Positions 54,625-64,000 are shown, counted from the stretch's first letter. The stretch: DNA of 64,000 nt from Candidatus Hydrothermarchaeum profundi (GCA_002011125.2 MTMF02000009.1:124001-188000), one strand, 5' to 3'. The notes: generated from the sequence alone by a model not told the origin. Numbers and translations: made by a program.

Positions 54625-54894
54625 CTACTTCTCAAGCGTAATTTCAATCGTCGACAGTCGGATAGGTGTACCCTCTTCACCAGTAATCTCTTCTGTGCCT
54701 ATTTGAATATCCTTAACCTTGACTTCCGGCATAAACCGATTTCTAACTATTTCCACTACATCTACTGCACGGCTTATCGCCTTACCTCTAGCCTTGACTA
54801 CCACTTGATTAGCGTTGTTAAACTGAGTAACCACTGAAAGAACGTAGCTCATTACCATTTTGTTACCTATGTAAACAACATTTTCGTCTGCCAT
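54625..54894 (-). CDS. alba: Alba chromatin protein
   Basis: 89 aa. [40 protein letters not shown] and IQIGTEEI are Alba signatures (IF3-C-like fold). Binds DNA and RNA; acetylatable Lys region conserved. No ribosome site before the ATG, so leaderless. Confidence 0.95.
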   Translation of the reverse strand: MADENVVYIGNKMVMSYVLSVVTQFNNANQVVVKARGKAISRAVDVVEIVRNRFMPEVKVKDIQIGTEEITGEEGTPIRLSTIEITLEK

Positions 54895-54999
54895 AACCAA
54901 CAATTTCTTATTGAGTTATATAAATCTGATGGGAATTACATACCACTCTCCAAAATTTATTTATGGAAGAAATTGCAAAACCCGGCTTGAGTGGTTAGT

Positions 55000-55419
55000 A
55001 TGACAGTGAAAGAAATAATGCATGGGATTACCCTTGTAGAACCCGGCACGTCTATCAGAGAGATCGGCCGAATAATGAGGGACAAAAATATAGGTTCGGT
55101 ACTAATAAAGGTAGATCCTCTACATTGGGGAATAGTAACCGAACGAGATATAGTAACCAAAGTGGTAGCTAAAGGATTAGACCCTAGAGATGTTAAAGCC
55201 TCTGACATTATGACTGAACTCAGGTATACCATAGATGCTGGTGCTAGTGTACAAAAAGCGAGCGAGATTTTTAATTTACACCATATTAGAAGGTTACCTG
55301 TAATGGAAGACGGAGAAATCATAGGAATGATAACAGCAAGAGATGTGGCAAAATACTGTGCCTTTAAGTCATTAAAATATAAAAGAGAATATGGCAGAGG
55401 TTCCTCTAGCCTTAGGTGA
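55000..55419 (+). CDS. CBS-domain pair protein
   Basis: 139 aa. Two CBS motifs: VKEIMHGITLVEPGTSIREI ... WGIVTERDIVTKV and ASDIMTELRYTID ... IIGMITARDVAKY. Binds adenine nucleotides as an energy sensor. GTG at 54991 is an alternative start. Overlaps the next gene. Confidence 0.88.
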   Translation: MTVKEIMHGITLVEPGTSIREIGRIMRDKNIGSVLIKVDPLHWGIVTERDIVTKVVAKGLDPRDVKASDIMTELRYTIDAGASVQKASEIFNLHHIRRLPVMEDGEIIGMITARDVAKYCAFKSLKYKREYGRGSSSLR

Positions 55420-55424
55420 TCGTC

Positions 55425-55790
55425 ATGAAAATGCGGATAAGAGACTTGGTAAATAAAGCATTTGAAGTTTCAGCGGAAGTAAGGCCTACAGAAGTAAAAA
55501 GAGTAGTCTATAGCCTCATTTCCGCTGAAAACAAAGAAGTAAAAAAAAGCCAGACTATCTTATTAGAGGTAAATCCTGTAGATGTACCCCCCTACGGTCT
55601 GATCATCGTAGGAGGATATGCAAGACATCCTCTCGGCAATGTTATTACTGTGCTGGAAGATAAACCTAGGTTAATCGAGCAGCCTAGAAAGATTACAAAA
55701 GCGGCCTTCCATGCATGGGAAGATGGAAAAGTAGAAAAAGGAGAGGTAGTGGGTGTAGTTGATATGATGCTGACTAAGGTTGTAAGGTGA
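55425..55790 (+). CDS. Conserved archaeal protein (possibly DUF22)
   Basis: 121 aa from the ATG at 55425 after AGGTGATC. LEVNPVDVPPYGLIIVGGYARHPLGNVI is a beta-rich conserved core reminiscent of the DUF22 family; the assignment is from memory. Sits between a CBS protein and ATPase subunit C. Confidence 0.7.
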   Translation: MKMRIRDLVNKAFEVSAEVRPTEVKRVVYSLISAENKEVKKSQTILLEVNPVDVPPYGLIIVGGYARHPLGNVITVLEDKPRLIEQPRKITKAAFHAWEDGKVEKGEVVGVVDMMLTKVVR

Positions 55791-55801
55791 GGTTTTGATA
55801 G

Positions 55802-56923
55802 ATGTCAATATCAGAGTATGCTTATGTAAACGCCAGAGTTGGCGGGATGAGATCTTACTTATTAAGTGTAGCTGATCTAAAGTCCCTAATGGAAGTCCAG
55901 AGTTACGAAGACTGTATCTCACTTTTGAAAAATACTGTATATGGTAAAGACATCTCAAAACTTTCATCTCTAACGCTAATGGAGATTGAAAACGTATTCA
56001 CGAAGTCTCTTTTGATAGATTATGATAAGATAGCAAAATCCCTGATGAGCGCTTATCCTAAAATGTTAGTTGAGGAGTTGCAGAAGAAATTTGAAGTCTC
56101 TGCCCTGAAGACTATAATAGAAATGAAGATAGCCGGATTCACAGAGAAAGAAATGAAAGGATATCCATGGATTTTAACAGAGATACTAACTGAACAGCTT
56201 ATAGAAAAGCTAATGCAGTTAGAATCAGTTGAAGAGCTAATAGAGATATTAAAGTTCACAGAGTATTATAAAGCTTTAAAGGAAGCCATTCCAAAATATC
56301 AAGAAACTGGAGTAGCAACACCGTTTATAATAGCTTTGGACAAACATCACTATACCGAAGTTGGCAAAGCCCTTGATAGACTCTCTGGTCTAGACCAAGA
56401 TAGGGCTAGGTTATTAGTGGGAACTGAAATAGATGCTAAGAATATCATTATAGCTATTAGAGCAAGAGGACTTCCTGAAGAAGATGTTTGGGACAGCTTT
56501 ATCCCCTACAGATATCGAGTGACAGACGATCTTCTTAGGAGCATTTTAACTGTTTCAAACCTAAATCAACTTTCCACAGAACTCCCGCAGTTCCGGTATA
56601 CCAAAGTAATTTCTTCTGCTCTCAAAGAGTACGAAAAAATTGGAGAAACCTTACCATATGACGCAGCATATGTTCCACTCATTATAGAAGCTGCAGAGGA
56701 ATATGAGAAAACCGAGTCTTTTCTTCCATTCGAGCTATCTCTTAGGAGATTTCTATATGTATTAAACAAACAGGAATTCGGAGGAAATAGATTCCATTTG
56801 GGAGTCCCGCTTGCCTACCTACATTTAAAAGAAAATGAGGTGAAAAATCTTATAGCAATTCTAAAGGCTAAAGAGGTAGGTCTTTCCGCTGCAGAAATCG
56901 AAGGCCTAGTAGTATACGGATAA
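55802..56923 (+). CDS. atpC: A-type ATP synthase subunit C
   Basis: 373 aa. YAYVNARVGGMRSYLLS and the three-fold helical repeats (LTEQLIEKLMQLESVEELIEI; EIDAKNIIIAIRARGLPEED) identify the stalk subunit that links the K ring to the rotor. It stands apart from the other subunits instead of in a single H-I-K-E-C-F-A-B-D operon. Confidence 0.92.
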   Translation: MSISEYAYVNARVGGMRSYLLSVADLKSLMEVQSYEDCISLLKNTVYGKDISKLSSLTLMEIENVFTKSLLIDYDKIAKSLMSAYPKMLVEELQKKFEVSALKTIIEMKIAGFTEKEMKGYPWILTEILTEQLIEKLMQLESVEELIEILKFTEYYKALKEAIPKYQETGVATPFIIALDKHHYTEVGKALDRLSGLDQDRARLLVGTEIDAKNIIIAIRARGLPEEDVWDSFIPYRYRVTDDLLRSILTVSNLNQLSTELPQFRYTKVISSALKEYEKIGETLPYDAAYVPLIIEAAEEYEKTESFLPFELSLRRFLYVLNKQEFGGNRFHLGVPLAYLHLKENEVKNLIAILKAKEVGLSAAEIEGLVVYG

Positions 56924-56983
56924 TTCCCCCTGCTTTTTTACACCAAAAATATATTACGAAGTGAAAGAAAAAATAATTTTCCA

Positions 56984-57565
56984 ATGTCAAGAAATATCGA
57001 ATTACTAGGTTACTTTCTTGGAGCCGGGTTCTTAGCAACTCTGCTAGTTGCGCTTGCCCCAATCACCACGGCGATAATAGGCAGAACAGGTTTCATAGAG
57101 GTAGTATTGCTTCTGATAGTACTCTATATTGCAAGTTATCTTGCTCTACGGGGGGGTGATATTCATCAAAGATTTCACCGAGTCACTAGGATAACTATAA
57201 TAGCAATTTTCCTAGAATTAATTCTAATTGGAGGAGGCATTTTTGTGAGACTACTAAAGCTATCTGACGTTAAAGCATTCTTAGCACCGCTAGCTGTAAT
57301 CTTCATATATGAATCCTTTAAGTTAGGTAAGAGGCTAAGGATAAAGAGGGGCAAAGTAACGGTAGTAGTTACTCAGAAACCTGAAAAGATAGAGAAAGAA
57401 GAAGAAGCTGCATACAAGTCATGGCGTATTCCCGACCTGAAGGAAAAAGTTCCTAGTACAGAATATTTTCCAACAGTGAAGAGGAGAAAGAAAAGGGCTC
57501 ATCGAACCTCCCTAGTATCATCCCTTAAAAGGAGATCGGAGTTTATTAAAAAGGAGAAAGATTAA
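56984..57565 (+). CDS. Membrane protein of the MoxR cluster, unknown
   Basis: 193 aa. Four TM helices (residues 8-28, 35-53, 68-90, 95-112) and a basic cytoplasmic tail (KRRKKRAHRTSL). Immediately upstream of moxR, with stop and start adjacent. No domain recognised. Confidence 0.75.
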   Translation: MSRNIELLGYFLGAGFLATLLVALAPITTAIIGRTGFIEVVLLLIVLYIASYLALRGGDIHQRFHRVTRITIIAIFLELILIGGGIFVRLLKLSDVKAFLAPLAVIFIYESFKLGKRLRIKRGKVTVVVTQKPEKIEKEEEAAYKSWRIPDLKEKVPSTEYFPTVKRRKKRAHRTSLVSSLKRRSEFIKKEKD

Positions 57566-58549
57566 ATGATACCTCAGACATTTTCGGACTTTGAAATAAA
57601 AAAAATGGAAAAATTGAAACTAGTTTTGAGCGAGATTAAGAAAGTAATAGTAGGACAAGACTATGTACTAAATAGACTACTCCTAGGATTATTATCCGAT
57701 GGGCATATACTTCTAGAAGGAGTACCGGGCTTAGCAAAAACTATGATGGTTAGATCCCTAGCAAAAAGTGTAAAAAGCGACTTTAGGAGAATACAATTTA
57801 CCCCTGACCTTTTACCAGCTGATCTAATAGGAACTAAAGTATTCGATCCAAAAAAAACAGAGTTCGTAACTAAAAAAGGTCCAATTTTTGCTAATTTTGT
57901 TTTAGCTGACGAGATAAATAGGGCCCCTCCAAAAGTTCAGAGTGCCTTGCTTGAAGCTATGCAAGAGCGGAGAGTAACAATAGGGGGGGAGACATATTCT
58001 CTACCAAAACCCTTCTTAGTTCTTGCCACTCAGAACCCTATCGAAATAGAGGGAACGTATCCCCTGCCAGAAGCCCAAATTGACAGATTCATGTTCAAAA
58101 TAAATGTGGACTACCCAAATAAGGAAGAAGAAAAAGCTATAATCGATAGAATGGCCTCCGGAAGCCGGAGCGAAGTTGAATATGTATTAACTCCTAGAGA
58201 GCTTCTAGAGCTTCAACGACTAGTATATAAGGTGTATGTAGATGAGAAAGTGAAAAATTATATTGTCGACATAGTGTTTGCAAGTAGAAAACCCGCAGAT
58301 TATGGCCTGGATGAATTGAATGATATTATAGAGTATGGAGCCAGTCCCCGGGCCTCTATATATATGACTCTGGCAGCTAAGGCAAATGCTCTCATGGAAG
58401 GTAGAAGCTACACTATCCCAGACGACGTAAAAGAGGTCGCGCCAGATATACTGCGACATAGGATAATACTCAGCTATGAAGCTCTAGTCGAAGAGCTATC
58501 GGTAGAATCGGTACTAAATAAGATCTTTGAGGCCATAGAGGTTCCATAG
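57566..58549 (+). CDS. moxR: MoxR-family AAA+ ATPase
   Basis: 327 aa. Walker [12 protein letters not shown], Walker [21 protein letters not shown], sensor [18 protein letters not shown], and lid [10 protein letters not shown]. MoxR proteins act with von Willebrand factor A partners in maturation or insertion of protein complexes, as encoded downstream. Confidence 0.92.
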   Translation: MIPQTFSDFEIKKMEKLKLVLSEIKKVIVGQDYVLNRLLLGLLSDGHILLEGVPGLAKTMMVRSLAKSVKSDFRRIQFTPDLLPADLIGTKVFDPKKTEFVTKKGPIFANFVLADEINRAPPKVQSALLEAMQERRVTIGGETYSLPKPFLVLATQNPIEIEGTYPLPEAQIDRFMFKINVDYPNKEEEKAIIDRMASGSRSEVEYVLTPRELLELQRLVYKVYVDEKVKNYIVDIVFASRKPADYGLDELNDIIEYGASPRASIYMTLAAKANALMEGRSYTIPDDVKEVAPDILRHRIILSYEALVEELSVESVLNKIFEAIEVP

Positions 58550-58551
58550 AA

Positions 58552-59460
58552 ATGGCCCCAGCGGAAGTTTCTGAGATAGTTAAAAAAGTCAGAGAGATAG
58601 AAATAAAAACTAAGTATTTCGTAGAAAGTCTTTTTCAAAGTGCTTATGTAAGCGTGTTTAAGGGGCGGGGGTTAGAGTTCTCTGAAGTTCGGGAATACCA
58701 ATATGGAGACGAAATGCGCATTATAGATTGGACTGTTTCTGCAAGGATGGGAAAACTATACGTAAAGAAGTTTGTCGAAGAAAGAGACTTAACGGTATTT
58801 ATCCTCCTTGATGTTTCAGAAAGTTTAGAAACCGGTACGGCAACTCTGCTTAAAAAAGAACTCCTGATTCGAATATGCGCTACGATAGCATATAGTGCAT
58901 TAAAAAATAATGACCGAGCAGGACTAATTATATTCACCGACCGGATTGAGAAATTTATTCCGCCCAGAAAGAGAAGAGATCAACTATATAGAATTATCAG
59001 AGAAACAGTTGCATCAGATTTTAACAGTAAGCGAACCGACTTTAAGGTTGCAGTAGATTACCTAATGAAGGTCAATAAAGAAAGAGCTATAGTCTTTATC
59101 CTTTCTGACTTCCAGTTTCCCTCCTTAGATGAAGCAGTGAAATTGATAGCACGAGTTTCAAAAAAAAATGATACTATAGGAATAAGGATTATAGACCCGT
59201 CTGATTTTGAACTTCCTCCAGCGGGATTTGTACACTTTATTGACCCCGAAACCCAAGAGGCATTAATCATCGATACTTCAGACCCAAACATTAGGGAGAG
59301 ATATAGAAGACTCGCATTTCAAAAAAATATGCAAATAAAAAACGCATTAAACATTAAAAACTTCGAATTAATAGAGATATCAACCGCAGAAGATTACGTG
59401 AAGCCGTTGCTAAGATTCTTTAAACTCAGAGAAAAGCGGTTAGGGAGGGCAAGGTATTGA
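58552..59460 (+). CDS. DUF58 domain protein
   Basis: 302 aa. RGLEFSEVREYQYGDEMRII and DWTVSARMGKLYVKKF is the DUF58 core, then a vWA-like strand VFILLDVSESLET. Standard partner of MoxR; overlaps the vWA gene by four bases. Confidence 0.9.
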   Translation: MAPAEVSEIVKKVREIEIKTKYFVESLFQSAYVSVFKGRGLEFSEVREYQYGDEMRIIDWTVSARMGKLYVKKFVEERDLTVFILLDVSESLETGTATLLKKELLIRICATIAYSALKNNDRAGLIIFTDRIEKFIPPRKRRDQLYRIIRETVASDFNSKRTDFKVAVDYLMKVNKERAIVFILSDFQFPSLDEAVKLIARVSKKNDTIGIRIIDPSDFELPPAGFVHFIDPETQEALIIDTSDPNIRERYRRLAFQKNMQIKNALNIKNFELIEISTAEDYVKPLLRFFKLREKRLGRARY

Positions 59461-60389
59461 AATTCGAAGAACCCATGAGGCTTCTGCTCTTGATATTAAT
59501 ACCTATGCTGATATATTTATATCATATCTCCCTGAAGAGAAAAAAAATAATTGCAATAAAATTTGGAAATTTTGATACCCTTAAAAAAGCTACTGTTGGC
59601 ACATTACCTTATAAAAACTATGTGCCCTTAATACTTAAGTCTCTTATTTTAGTAAGTCTAATTATCACACTAGCAGGGCCACAGACAGAAACTACTATAA
59701 AGACGACTTCAACTGATGTAGTACTCACAATAGATGTTTCAGGTAGCATGTTGGCAAAAGATTTTCCGCCCAATAGGCTCGAGGCAGCAAAGGAATCAGC
59801 TAAAGTTTTTTTAAAAGAACTCGGTAGGGGAGATAGAGTAGGGATAGTAACTTTTTCAGGCGCAAGTTATGTGATCAGCCCAATAGGTGAAGACATAGAA
59901 GAAGCTGAAGAAAAAATAGATTCTATAGACATAGGAGCAGAGGACGGTACAGCGATTGGCGACGGCATAATAACGTCAGTAAGTCTTTTAGGCGGCTCTA
60001 TAGGGAAGAAGAAAGTAATTGTGCTCTTAAGTGATGGCGAAAATAATAGAGGGAGTTCTCCGAGAGAAGCAGCGGTTTTTGCAAAGAATTCAGGCGTAAC
60101 AATTTATACCATTGGGATAGGAACTACTAAAGGTGGATTTATACCTGGAACTAACGAAGTCGTAGGATTAGATGAAGAACTTTTGAAAGATATCGCTGAA
60201 AGTACAGGAGGTGAATATTCAAGAGCCACAACTCAAGAAGCTCTTAAGAAAATTTATTCTGAGATAGGCAAGAAGATCACTCTGGAAACAGGAACTGAAG
60301 ACATATCCATATATTTTGTTGTAATTGCAACATTTCTCCTGTTAACAGACTTTATACTTATGTCCACTAAATATAGAGCGTTACCATGA
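59457..60389 (+). CDS. von Willebrand factor A membrane protein (BatA-like)
   Basis: 310 aa. N-terminal TMs, MIDAS motif LTIDVSGSMLAKDF (DxSxS), VLLSDGENNRG, and a C-terminal TM. TTG start overlapping the previous stop. Probably the metal-dependent adhesion or scaffold partner of the MoxR system. Confidence 0.9.
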   Translation: MKFEEPMRLLLLILIPMLIYLYHISLKRKKIIAIKFGNFDTLKKATVGTLPYKNYVPLILKSLILVSLIITLAGPQTETTIKTTSTDVVLTIDVSGSMLAKDFPPNRLEAAKESAKVFLKELGRGDRVGIVTFSGASYVISPIGEDIEEAEEKIDSIDIGAEDGTAIGDGIITSVSLLGGSIGKKKVIVLLSDGENNRGSSPREAAVFAKNSGVTIYTIGIGTTKGGFIPGTNEVVGLDEELLKDIAESTGGEYSRATTQEALKKIYSEIGKKITLETGTEDISIYFVVIATFLLLTDFILMSTKYRALP

Positions 60390-60398
60390 GGCGAAAAA

Positions 60399-61343
60399 AT
60401 GAAGAAAATTTTGATCTTTCTGCTTTTAATACCCCTCATACAGGGGGCGACGCCAAAAATTATATTTCAAAAGACCATTGATAAAGATACATTACTCTTA
60501 GGAGAACCAGTAGTTGTTTATCTTATCCTAGAAAATAAAGGTGACATCCCCATAAAGGATATAAGGATCATCGATACCATGGATATGCCGGGGATTCAAG
60601 AATATCAACAGAACATTAGTGAATTACCTCCAAAATCTTCGATTCGCTTAGAATATAGCAGAGTTATACCAAAGAAAGAGGGAAACTATACACTTCCTCC
60701 AGCAAAGCTAGAATATTATGACCCAGAAATTGGCAGAACAATAGAGATAGAAACAGAATCATTAAAGTTTAGCGTCATATCTGCTATTTATAATGCCACA
60801 GGAAATGTTTCAACCAAATATAGCGTGGTTAGTGATGTAAGAAATGAAAGCGAAGAAAAGGTTCTCTATCAAAAAGTTGTTACTGAGAAAAAAACAAAGA
60901 TAGATTTCGTGGCGTTCTCGATATTGGGAGTTGGATTTCTGGGTTTTATTGGATTAGTTGCATATGCCTATTCAAGACGAAATAGATTAAAATCAACGCT
61001 TCCTAAAACGCCGCAGGAGGATGATAATATAAAAGAAAAACTAATTGAAGCCAAAACTCTCTATTACTCTGACGAAGACCCTGTAAAGGCGTTTAGCATA
61101 ATATCAGATGAACTAAGAAATCTCATAAAAAATAAATTTTCCATTAAAGGCACGCTTACAAATAAAGAGTATATCAATTTATTAAAAAATAAAAAAATAA
61201 ATGAAGACGTTACCAGCAAGGTTAAATATATTCTCGACTTTTGCGACCAAGTGAAATTCGCTAGACTTACACCAAGCGGCGAGGAATTCTATGACGTTGT
61301 CTACCAGTTCGAAGAAGTCAGAAGATATCTCATAAGCCTTTAG
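60399..61343 (+). CDS. BatD-like secreted or membrane protein
   Basis: 314 aa. Signal peptide (1-17), beta-sandwich DUF11/BatD-like ectodomain (GEPVVVYLILENKGDIPIKD...), one TM (residues about 173-193), and a helical cytoplasmic tail. Last gene of the moxR cluster; it runs into a convergent terminator. Confidence 0.8.
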   Translation: MKKILIFLLLIPLIQGATPKIIFQKTIDKDTLLLGEPVVVYLILENKGDIPIKDIRIIDTMDMPGIQEYQQNISELPPKSSIRLEYSRVIPKKEGNYTLPPAKLEYYDPEIGRTIEIETESLKFSVISAIYNATGNVSTKYSVVSDVRNESEEKVLYQKVVTEKKTKIDFVAFSILGVGFLGFIGLVAYAYSRRNRLKSTLPKTPQEDDNIKEKLIEAKTLYYSDEDPVKAFSIISDELRNLIKNKFSIKGTLTNKEYINLLKNKKINEDVTSKVKYILDFCDQVKFARLTPSGEEFYDVVYQFEEVRRYLISL

Positions 61344-61359
61344 AAATAAAAGCTAAGCT

Positions 61360-61380
61360 GCCCAGAATATTTAACTGGGC
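61360..61380. terminator. Bidirectional hairpin between the moxR cluster and atpK
   Basis: GCCCAG (61360-61365) pairs with CTGGGC (61375-61380) over an AT-rich loop. It spans the end of the leftward atpK gene and the end of the rightward BatD-like gene, so could end transcription both ways. Confidence 0.45.
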
Positions 61381-61715
61381 AACTTTCCTATAAACATAAA
61401 GGCTATAACTAACCCGTACAGTGCAATTCCTTCAGCGAGAGCTACGATAATCAAACCCCAAGTTGAAACCTCGGGTTTCTCAGCAATAGCTCCCATAGCC
61501 GCTGACCCAGCATGGCCAATAGCGTATCCTGCGCCCAATGCTGCTAGGCCCATTGTTAGGGCTGCCGCCAATGCAATGCCAAAGACCCTAATATCCTGCT
61601 GGTAACTTATTCCACTTAATACTTCTCCTGTCTCCCCTTGCGGAAGCTCTTCTTGAGCAAATGCTAAACCGGCCGACAGGGTTAATAACAGAACGGTCCA
61701 TGCAACAATCTTCAT
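61371..61715 (-). CDS. atpK: A-type ATP synthase subunit K (proteolipid ring)
   Basis: 114 aa. Signal-like leader (ends AFA), then a helical hairpin: GIALAAALTMGLAALGAGYAI and TWGLIIVALAEGIALYGLVI, with the ion-binding Glu in ALAEGIALYG. Q/E pattern does not show clear Na+ specificity. ATG at 61715 chosen because AGGTGATC precedes it. Confidence 0.92.
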   Translation of the reverse strand: MKIVAWTVLLLTLSAGLAFAQEELPQGETGEVLSGISYQQDIRVFGIALAAALTMGLAALGAGYAIGHAGSAAMGAIAEKPEVSTWGLIIVALAEGIALYGLVIAFMFIGKLPS

Positions 61716-61749
61716 ACCGATCACCTGTCCAAAATTTCTATTTGGATAT

Positions 61750-63747
61750 TTAAAGTTTTTGTTCTATATAAGTATATCTCCTAATCGCTTTAAATGGATT
61801 AAAGCTTTTTCCTTCTCCTGAATAGAATTTTGAGAAAATCTCATAGTAATGCAACCTTAGAGTCTGAATAAATGAAACAAACATCTCTATACCAAGAATA
61901 AATAGGTTCCCAAGAACAAAAACAAAAGCTTTTCCGGCAAATCCCACAATAGTTGGAGGCATCGAATCCATAACTAAAACCATCATAGAACTTAAGGCTT
62001 CATGAATGATAGCGAGAATGACGATCCTTATGAATGATATACTATTAACCAAATATCTAAAGAGATTCTCATATGTCTCGAAGAGGGACCATACGAGGCT
62101 AATTTTCGTAACCCTCCATTCACCGATCACCATCACCAGTAGCGGAAGAGCTAGTAAAGGGAAAATTAAAGGATCGTCTATAAGCGAGAAAATATCTGTC
62201 CCATGCTTTGTGACTAAAATTGTTCCTCCAAGAAGAAGCCAGATCCCCGCTACACCATAAGGCCCAACGAATGCATCAGCGTACTTTTTATGCATAATTT
62301 CATTTGCCATATTCAGTATGCATGAAAGGATCAATATTCCTATTCCCACCCTTAATGAAAATTTAATAGCCTCTGGTATATGATGCAACGGACTTTTCCA
62401 TAAGGGGTGAATCACTCCTTCAAGACCAAACACTGAACCGTAAATTGCGCCTGCTATTATTGAAAAAAATCCGCAGAGTATTATAGTCCTACCTAGCCTC
62501 TTTACCTGAATATTCGGCGTTTCAAGTCTTACCCCTAGATAATACCCTAAAGCCATCAGTATTAACCCCTGACCTACGTCACCAAACATTAATCCAAAGA
62601 TCAATGGGAAAGTCAATGCAATAACGCTTGTTGGATCGATTTCATGATAATTTGGTGCCCCATAGGTCATCGTAATTAATTCTAGACTTTCAGTGGGTTT
62701 TGGATTTTTAAGTAACGTAGGCGGCTCTTCATCTTCCTCAGGGTCACTAATCCAAACTACAGAATAGCCATCTGATGCTCTTTCGATGATCTCCCTCGCC
62801 TCATTAACTAGATGAAGAGGCACCCAGCCTCTTAATAGATACGTCCGAGAGGTCCTGCCAAAAAAGGTATTAGCCTCATCCATAAATTTTTCAATCTGAA
62901 GAGTTTCTTTCATTAAAAGAAGATTCCCGTATTCAGCGTCTGAGAGCTTCTTAAGTTCCTTATATAGATTCTCTTCCTCTTTCTTTATCGATGCTAATTC
63001 TGAGTCCGCTTTTTCTTTAGCACTATTTAAGTCTAGAAGGGATATATTAAACGGAATACTTATCTCCTCAAACCTCCGTAATCGTAGAGCCCTCCCAATA
63101 TCTACTTCAAATTTTCTTGGATAAATTACTAATATAAGCGAGTTCTTTTTGTCAAGTTCTACTGACTGATAAGCAAATAAATCTGTAATCTCTTTTATAT
63201 TTTCATCTAATTTTTCAATTTCTTTTGTAGGTATCACTCCAAAAACTGCAAGCATGGTCTTAAAGCCTTTTAGATCTCTAGGTCCAACCCCAAGTTTTTC
63301 CAGCTTACTTAACACGTCTTTAGCGTTCTCCCACTCCTCTTTTTCCTTTTTAAGCTTCTCAAGTTCTGATGATATCCTATTAACTTTTTCTTCTAAGAAG
63401 TATATCTTATCCTCAATTTCATCAAAAAGTTTCTCAACAGGGACTTCCTCAACCTTTTTCTTATTTACCTGTTCTCCCAAGAATTGGCTTACAATAGACT
63501 GATCCTTTCTTTCTCGAACAAGGTTAAAAACTTCAAGTATTCCATCGATCTTTGAGAGGAGTTCAGAAGAATTAACTTTTACCCAACTACTTTTTCCAGC
63601 ACTTAAATTAAGAGACTTATATAACGGAGTCTCTTTTATATCAATTAACTGTATTACCCCCCTCTCCTTTAGTTCTCGTAGAATGTCTTCTCTTTTTTCC
63701 TCAAGTATTACCGCATCTAATCTCTTCATCCTTACCGGTTTTAACAT
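61750..63747 (-). CDS. atpI: A-type ATP synthase subunit I (a-subunit)
   Basis: 665 aa. N-terminal coiled-coil soluble half (residues about 1-360), then seven or eight TM helices with the half-channel GLMFGDVGQGLILM and the essential Arg in ETYENLFRYLVNSISFIRI. Static partner of the K ring. ATG overlaps the stop of the upstream CbiA-family gene. Confidence 0.95.
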   Translation of the reverse strand: MLKPVRMKRLDAVILEEKREDILRELKERGVIQLIDIKETPLYKSLNLSAGKSSWVKVNSSELLSKIDGILEVFNLVRERKDQSIVSQFLGEQVNKKKVEEVPVEKLFDEIEDKIYFLEEKVNRISSELEKLKKEKEEWENAKDVLSKLEKLGVGPRDLKGFKTMLAVFGVIPTKEIEKLDENIKEITDLFAYQSVELDKKNSLILVIYPRKFEVDIGRALRLRRFEEISIPFNISLLDLNSAKEKADSELASIKKEEENLYKELKKLSDAEYGNLLLMKETLQIEKFMDEANTFFGRTSRTYLLRGWVPLHLVNEAREIIERASDGYSVVWISDPEEDEEPPTLLKNPKPTESLELITMTYGAPNYHEIDPTSVIALTFPLIFGLMFGDVGQGLILMALGYYLGVRLETPNIQVKRLGRTIILCGFFSIIAGAIYGSVFGLEGVIHPLWKSPLHHIPEAIKFSLRVGIGILILSCILNMANEIMHKKYADAFVGPYGVAGIWLLLGGTILVTKHGTDIFSLIDDPLIFPLLALPLLVMVIGEWRVTKISLVWSLFETYENLFRYLVNSISFIRIVILAIIHEALSSMMVLVMDSMPPTIVGFAGKAFVFVLGNLFILGIEMFVSFIQTLRLHYYEIFSKFYSGEGKSFNPFKAIRRYTYIEQKL

Positions 63748-64000
63748 TGCATCACTTCTTTTGCAGTGCTGAGGAAATTTTTAACCATTTCTGGATATGA
63801 AAGGACATGTACGTGCATATAATTGGCCAACGTGTTTTTAAGTAAGAGGCCGTCATGCAGTCCGTCTACCCCCTTACCCCTTTCTACTTTATAAACATAT
63901 CGGATGTTACTCAAAAATTCTATTTTTGAATAGTGGAACTCATGCCCGATTATCTGTGCTCCTTTCTTTGCAATTGGGCTATCACGAAAGGCTTTATTTT
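63741..64000 (-). CDS. CbiA/CobB-family cobyrinate a,c-diamide synthase, C-terminal part
   Basis: The last 85 residues of a glutamine amidotransferase domain, running off the right edge. IIGHEFHYSKIEF and GLLLKNTLANYMHVHVLSYPEMVKNFL are the CbiA C-terminal signature with the catalytic His. Either cobyrinate a,c-diamide synthase (B12) or its homologue CfbB (coenzyme F430). The nearby cobO and class II RNR make B12 more likely. Its stop overlaps the atpI start. Confidence 0.85.
   Translation of the reverse strand, partial: NKAFRDSPIAKKGAQIIGHEFHYSKIEFLSNIRYVYKVERGKGVDGLHDGLLLKNTLANYMHVHVLSYPEMVKNFLSTAKEVMQC

Noticed and set aside
1-64000. CRISPR arrays, insertion sequences and rRNA genes
   Set aside because: None seen by eye: no regular repeat-spacer pattern, no transposase gene and no rRNA-like stretch.

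Overview
The window looks like the chromosome of an anaerobic, probably thermophilic, euryarchaeal-type archaeon. The archaeal markers are a thermosome, Alba, deoxyhypusine synthase, pyruvoyl-dependent arginine decarboxylase, A-type ATPase subunits, form III RuBisCO, Mer and Ftr of the tetrahydromethanopterin C1 pathway, GGAGGTGAT-type ribosome binding sites and many TATA-driven leaderless genes. Archaeal-type dissimilatory sulfite reductase (DsrAB) together with Mer, Ftr and F420 enzymes recalls Archaeoglobi or Hydrothermarchaeota-like lineages. That placement is inference; no rRNA is present to test it.

Layout. 1-4.4 kb: a cNOR-type nitric oxide reductase (norC-norB) beside dsrA-dsrB. 4.6-7.7 kb: an anaerobic class III ribonucleotide reductase set (nrdD, a separately encoded glycyl-radical tail, a thioredoxin-like protein, nrdG). 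7.9-10.7 kb: small accessory genes and an Lrp-like regulator with a Cys-rich tail. 10.9-15.2 kb: cobalamin adenosyltransferase and B12-dependent class II reductase, divergent from a large HTH protein. 15.2-18 kb: succinate dehydrogenase/fumarate reductase (B-C-A). 18-21 kb: form III RuBisCO and CysRS. 21.7-23.4 kb: an orphan PAS-GAF histidine kinase.

23.43-34.08 kb is an integrated genetic element of about 10.6 kb. It is bounded by a 13-bp direct repeat of the 3' end of a tRNA-Cys(GCA) gene and carries a tyrosine integrase, an AAA+ replication ATPase, a tightly overlapping operon of very small proteins, AbrB/RHH/HTH regulators and three toxin-antitoxin modules. One of these is a Panacea-antitoxin/RelE-like-toxin/DEDDy-exonuclease operon.

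34.3-37.6 kb is an oxygen and NO defence island (rubrerythrin-like, cytochrome b5-like, flavodiiron protein, rubredoxin-like, superoxide reductase, two bacterioferritins). 37.9-49.5 kb holds lipoprotein, glycosyltransferase, thermosome, polyamine/hypusine, disulfide oxidoreductase, Mer, a membrane-bound HTH regulator and Ftr genes. 49.6-53.6 kb is a pyruvate:ferredoxin oxidoreductase operon headed by an F420-type FrhB protein whose domains are in circularly permuted order. 53.7-64 kb holds a methanogenesis-marker-12-like gene, Alba, CBS and DUF genes, ATPase subunit C, a MoxR/DUF58/vWA cluster, ATPase subunits K and I, and the end of a CbiA-family amidotransferase.

Together these suggest an organism that oxidises C1 units and pyruvate through ferredoxin and F420, reduces sulfite, and detoxifies or respires NO. 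The most unusual items are the split NrdD whose zinc cysteines fall on two polypeptides, the permuted FrhB, the di-heme NorC, and the toxin-antitoxin-rich element.
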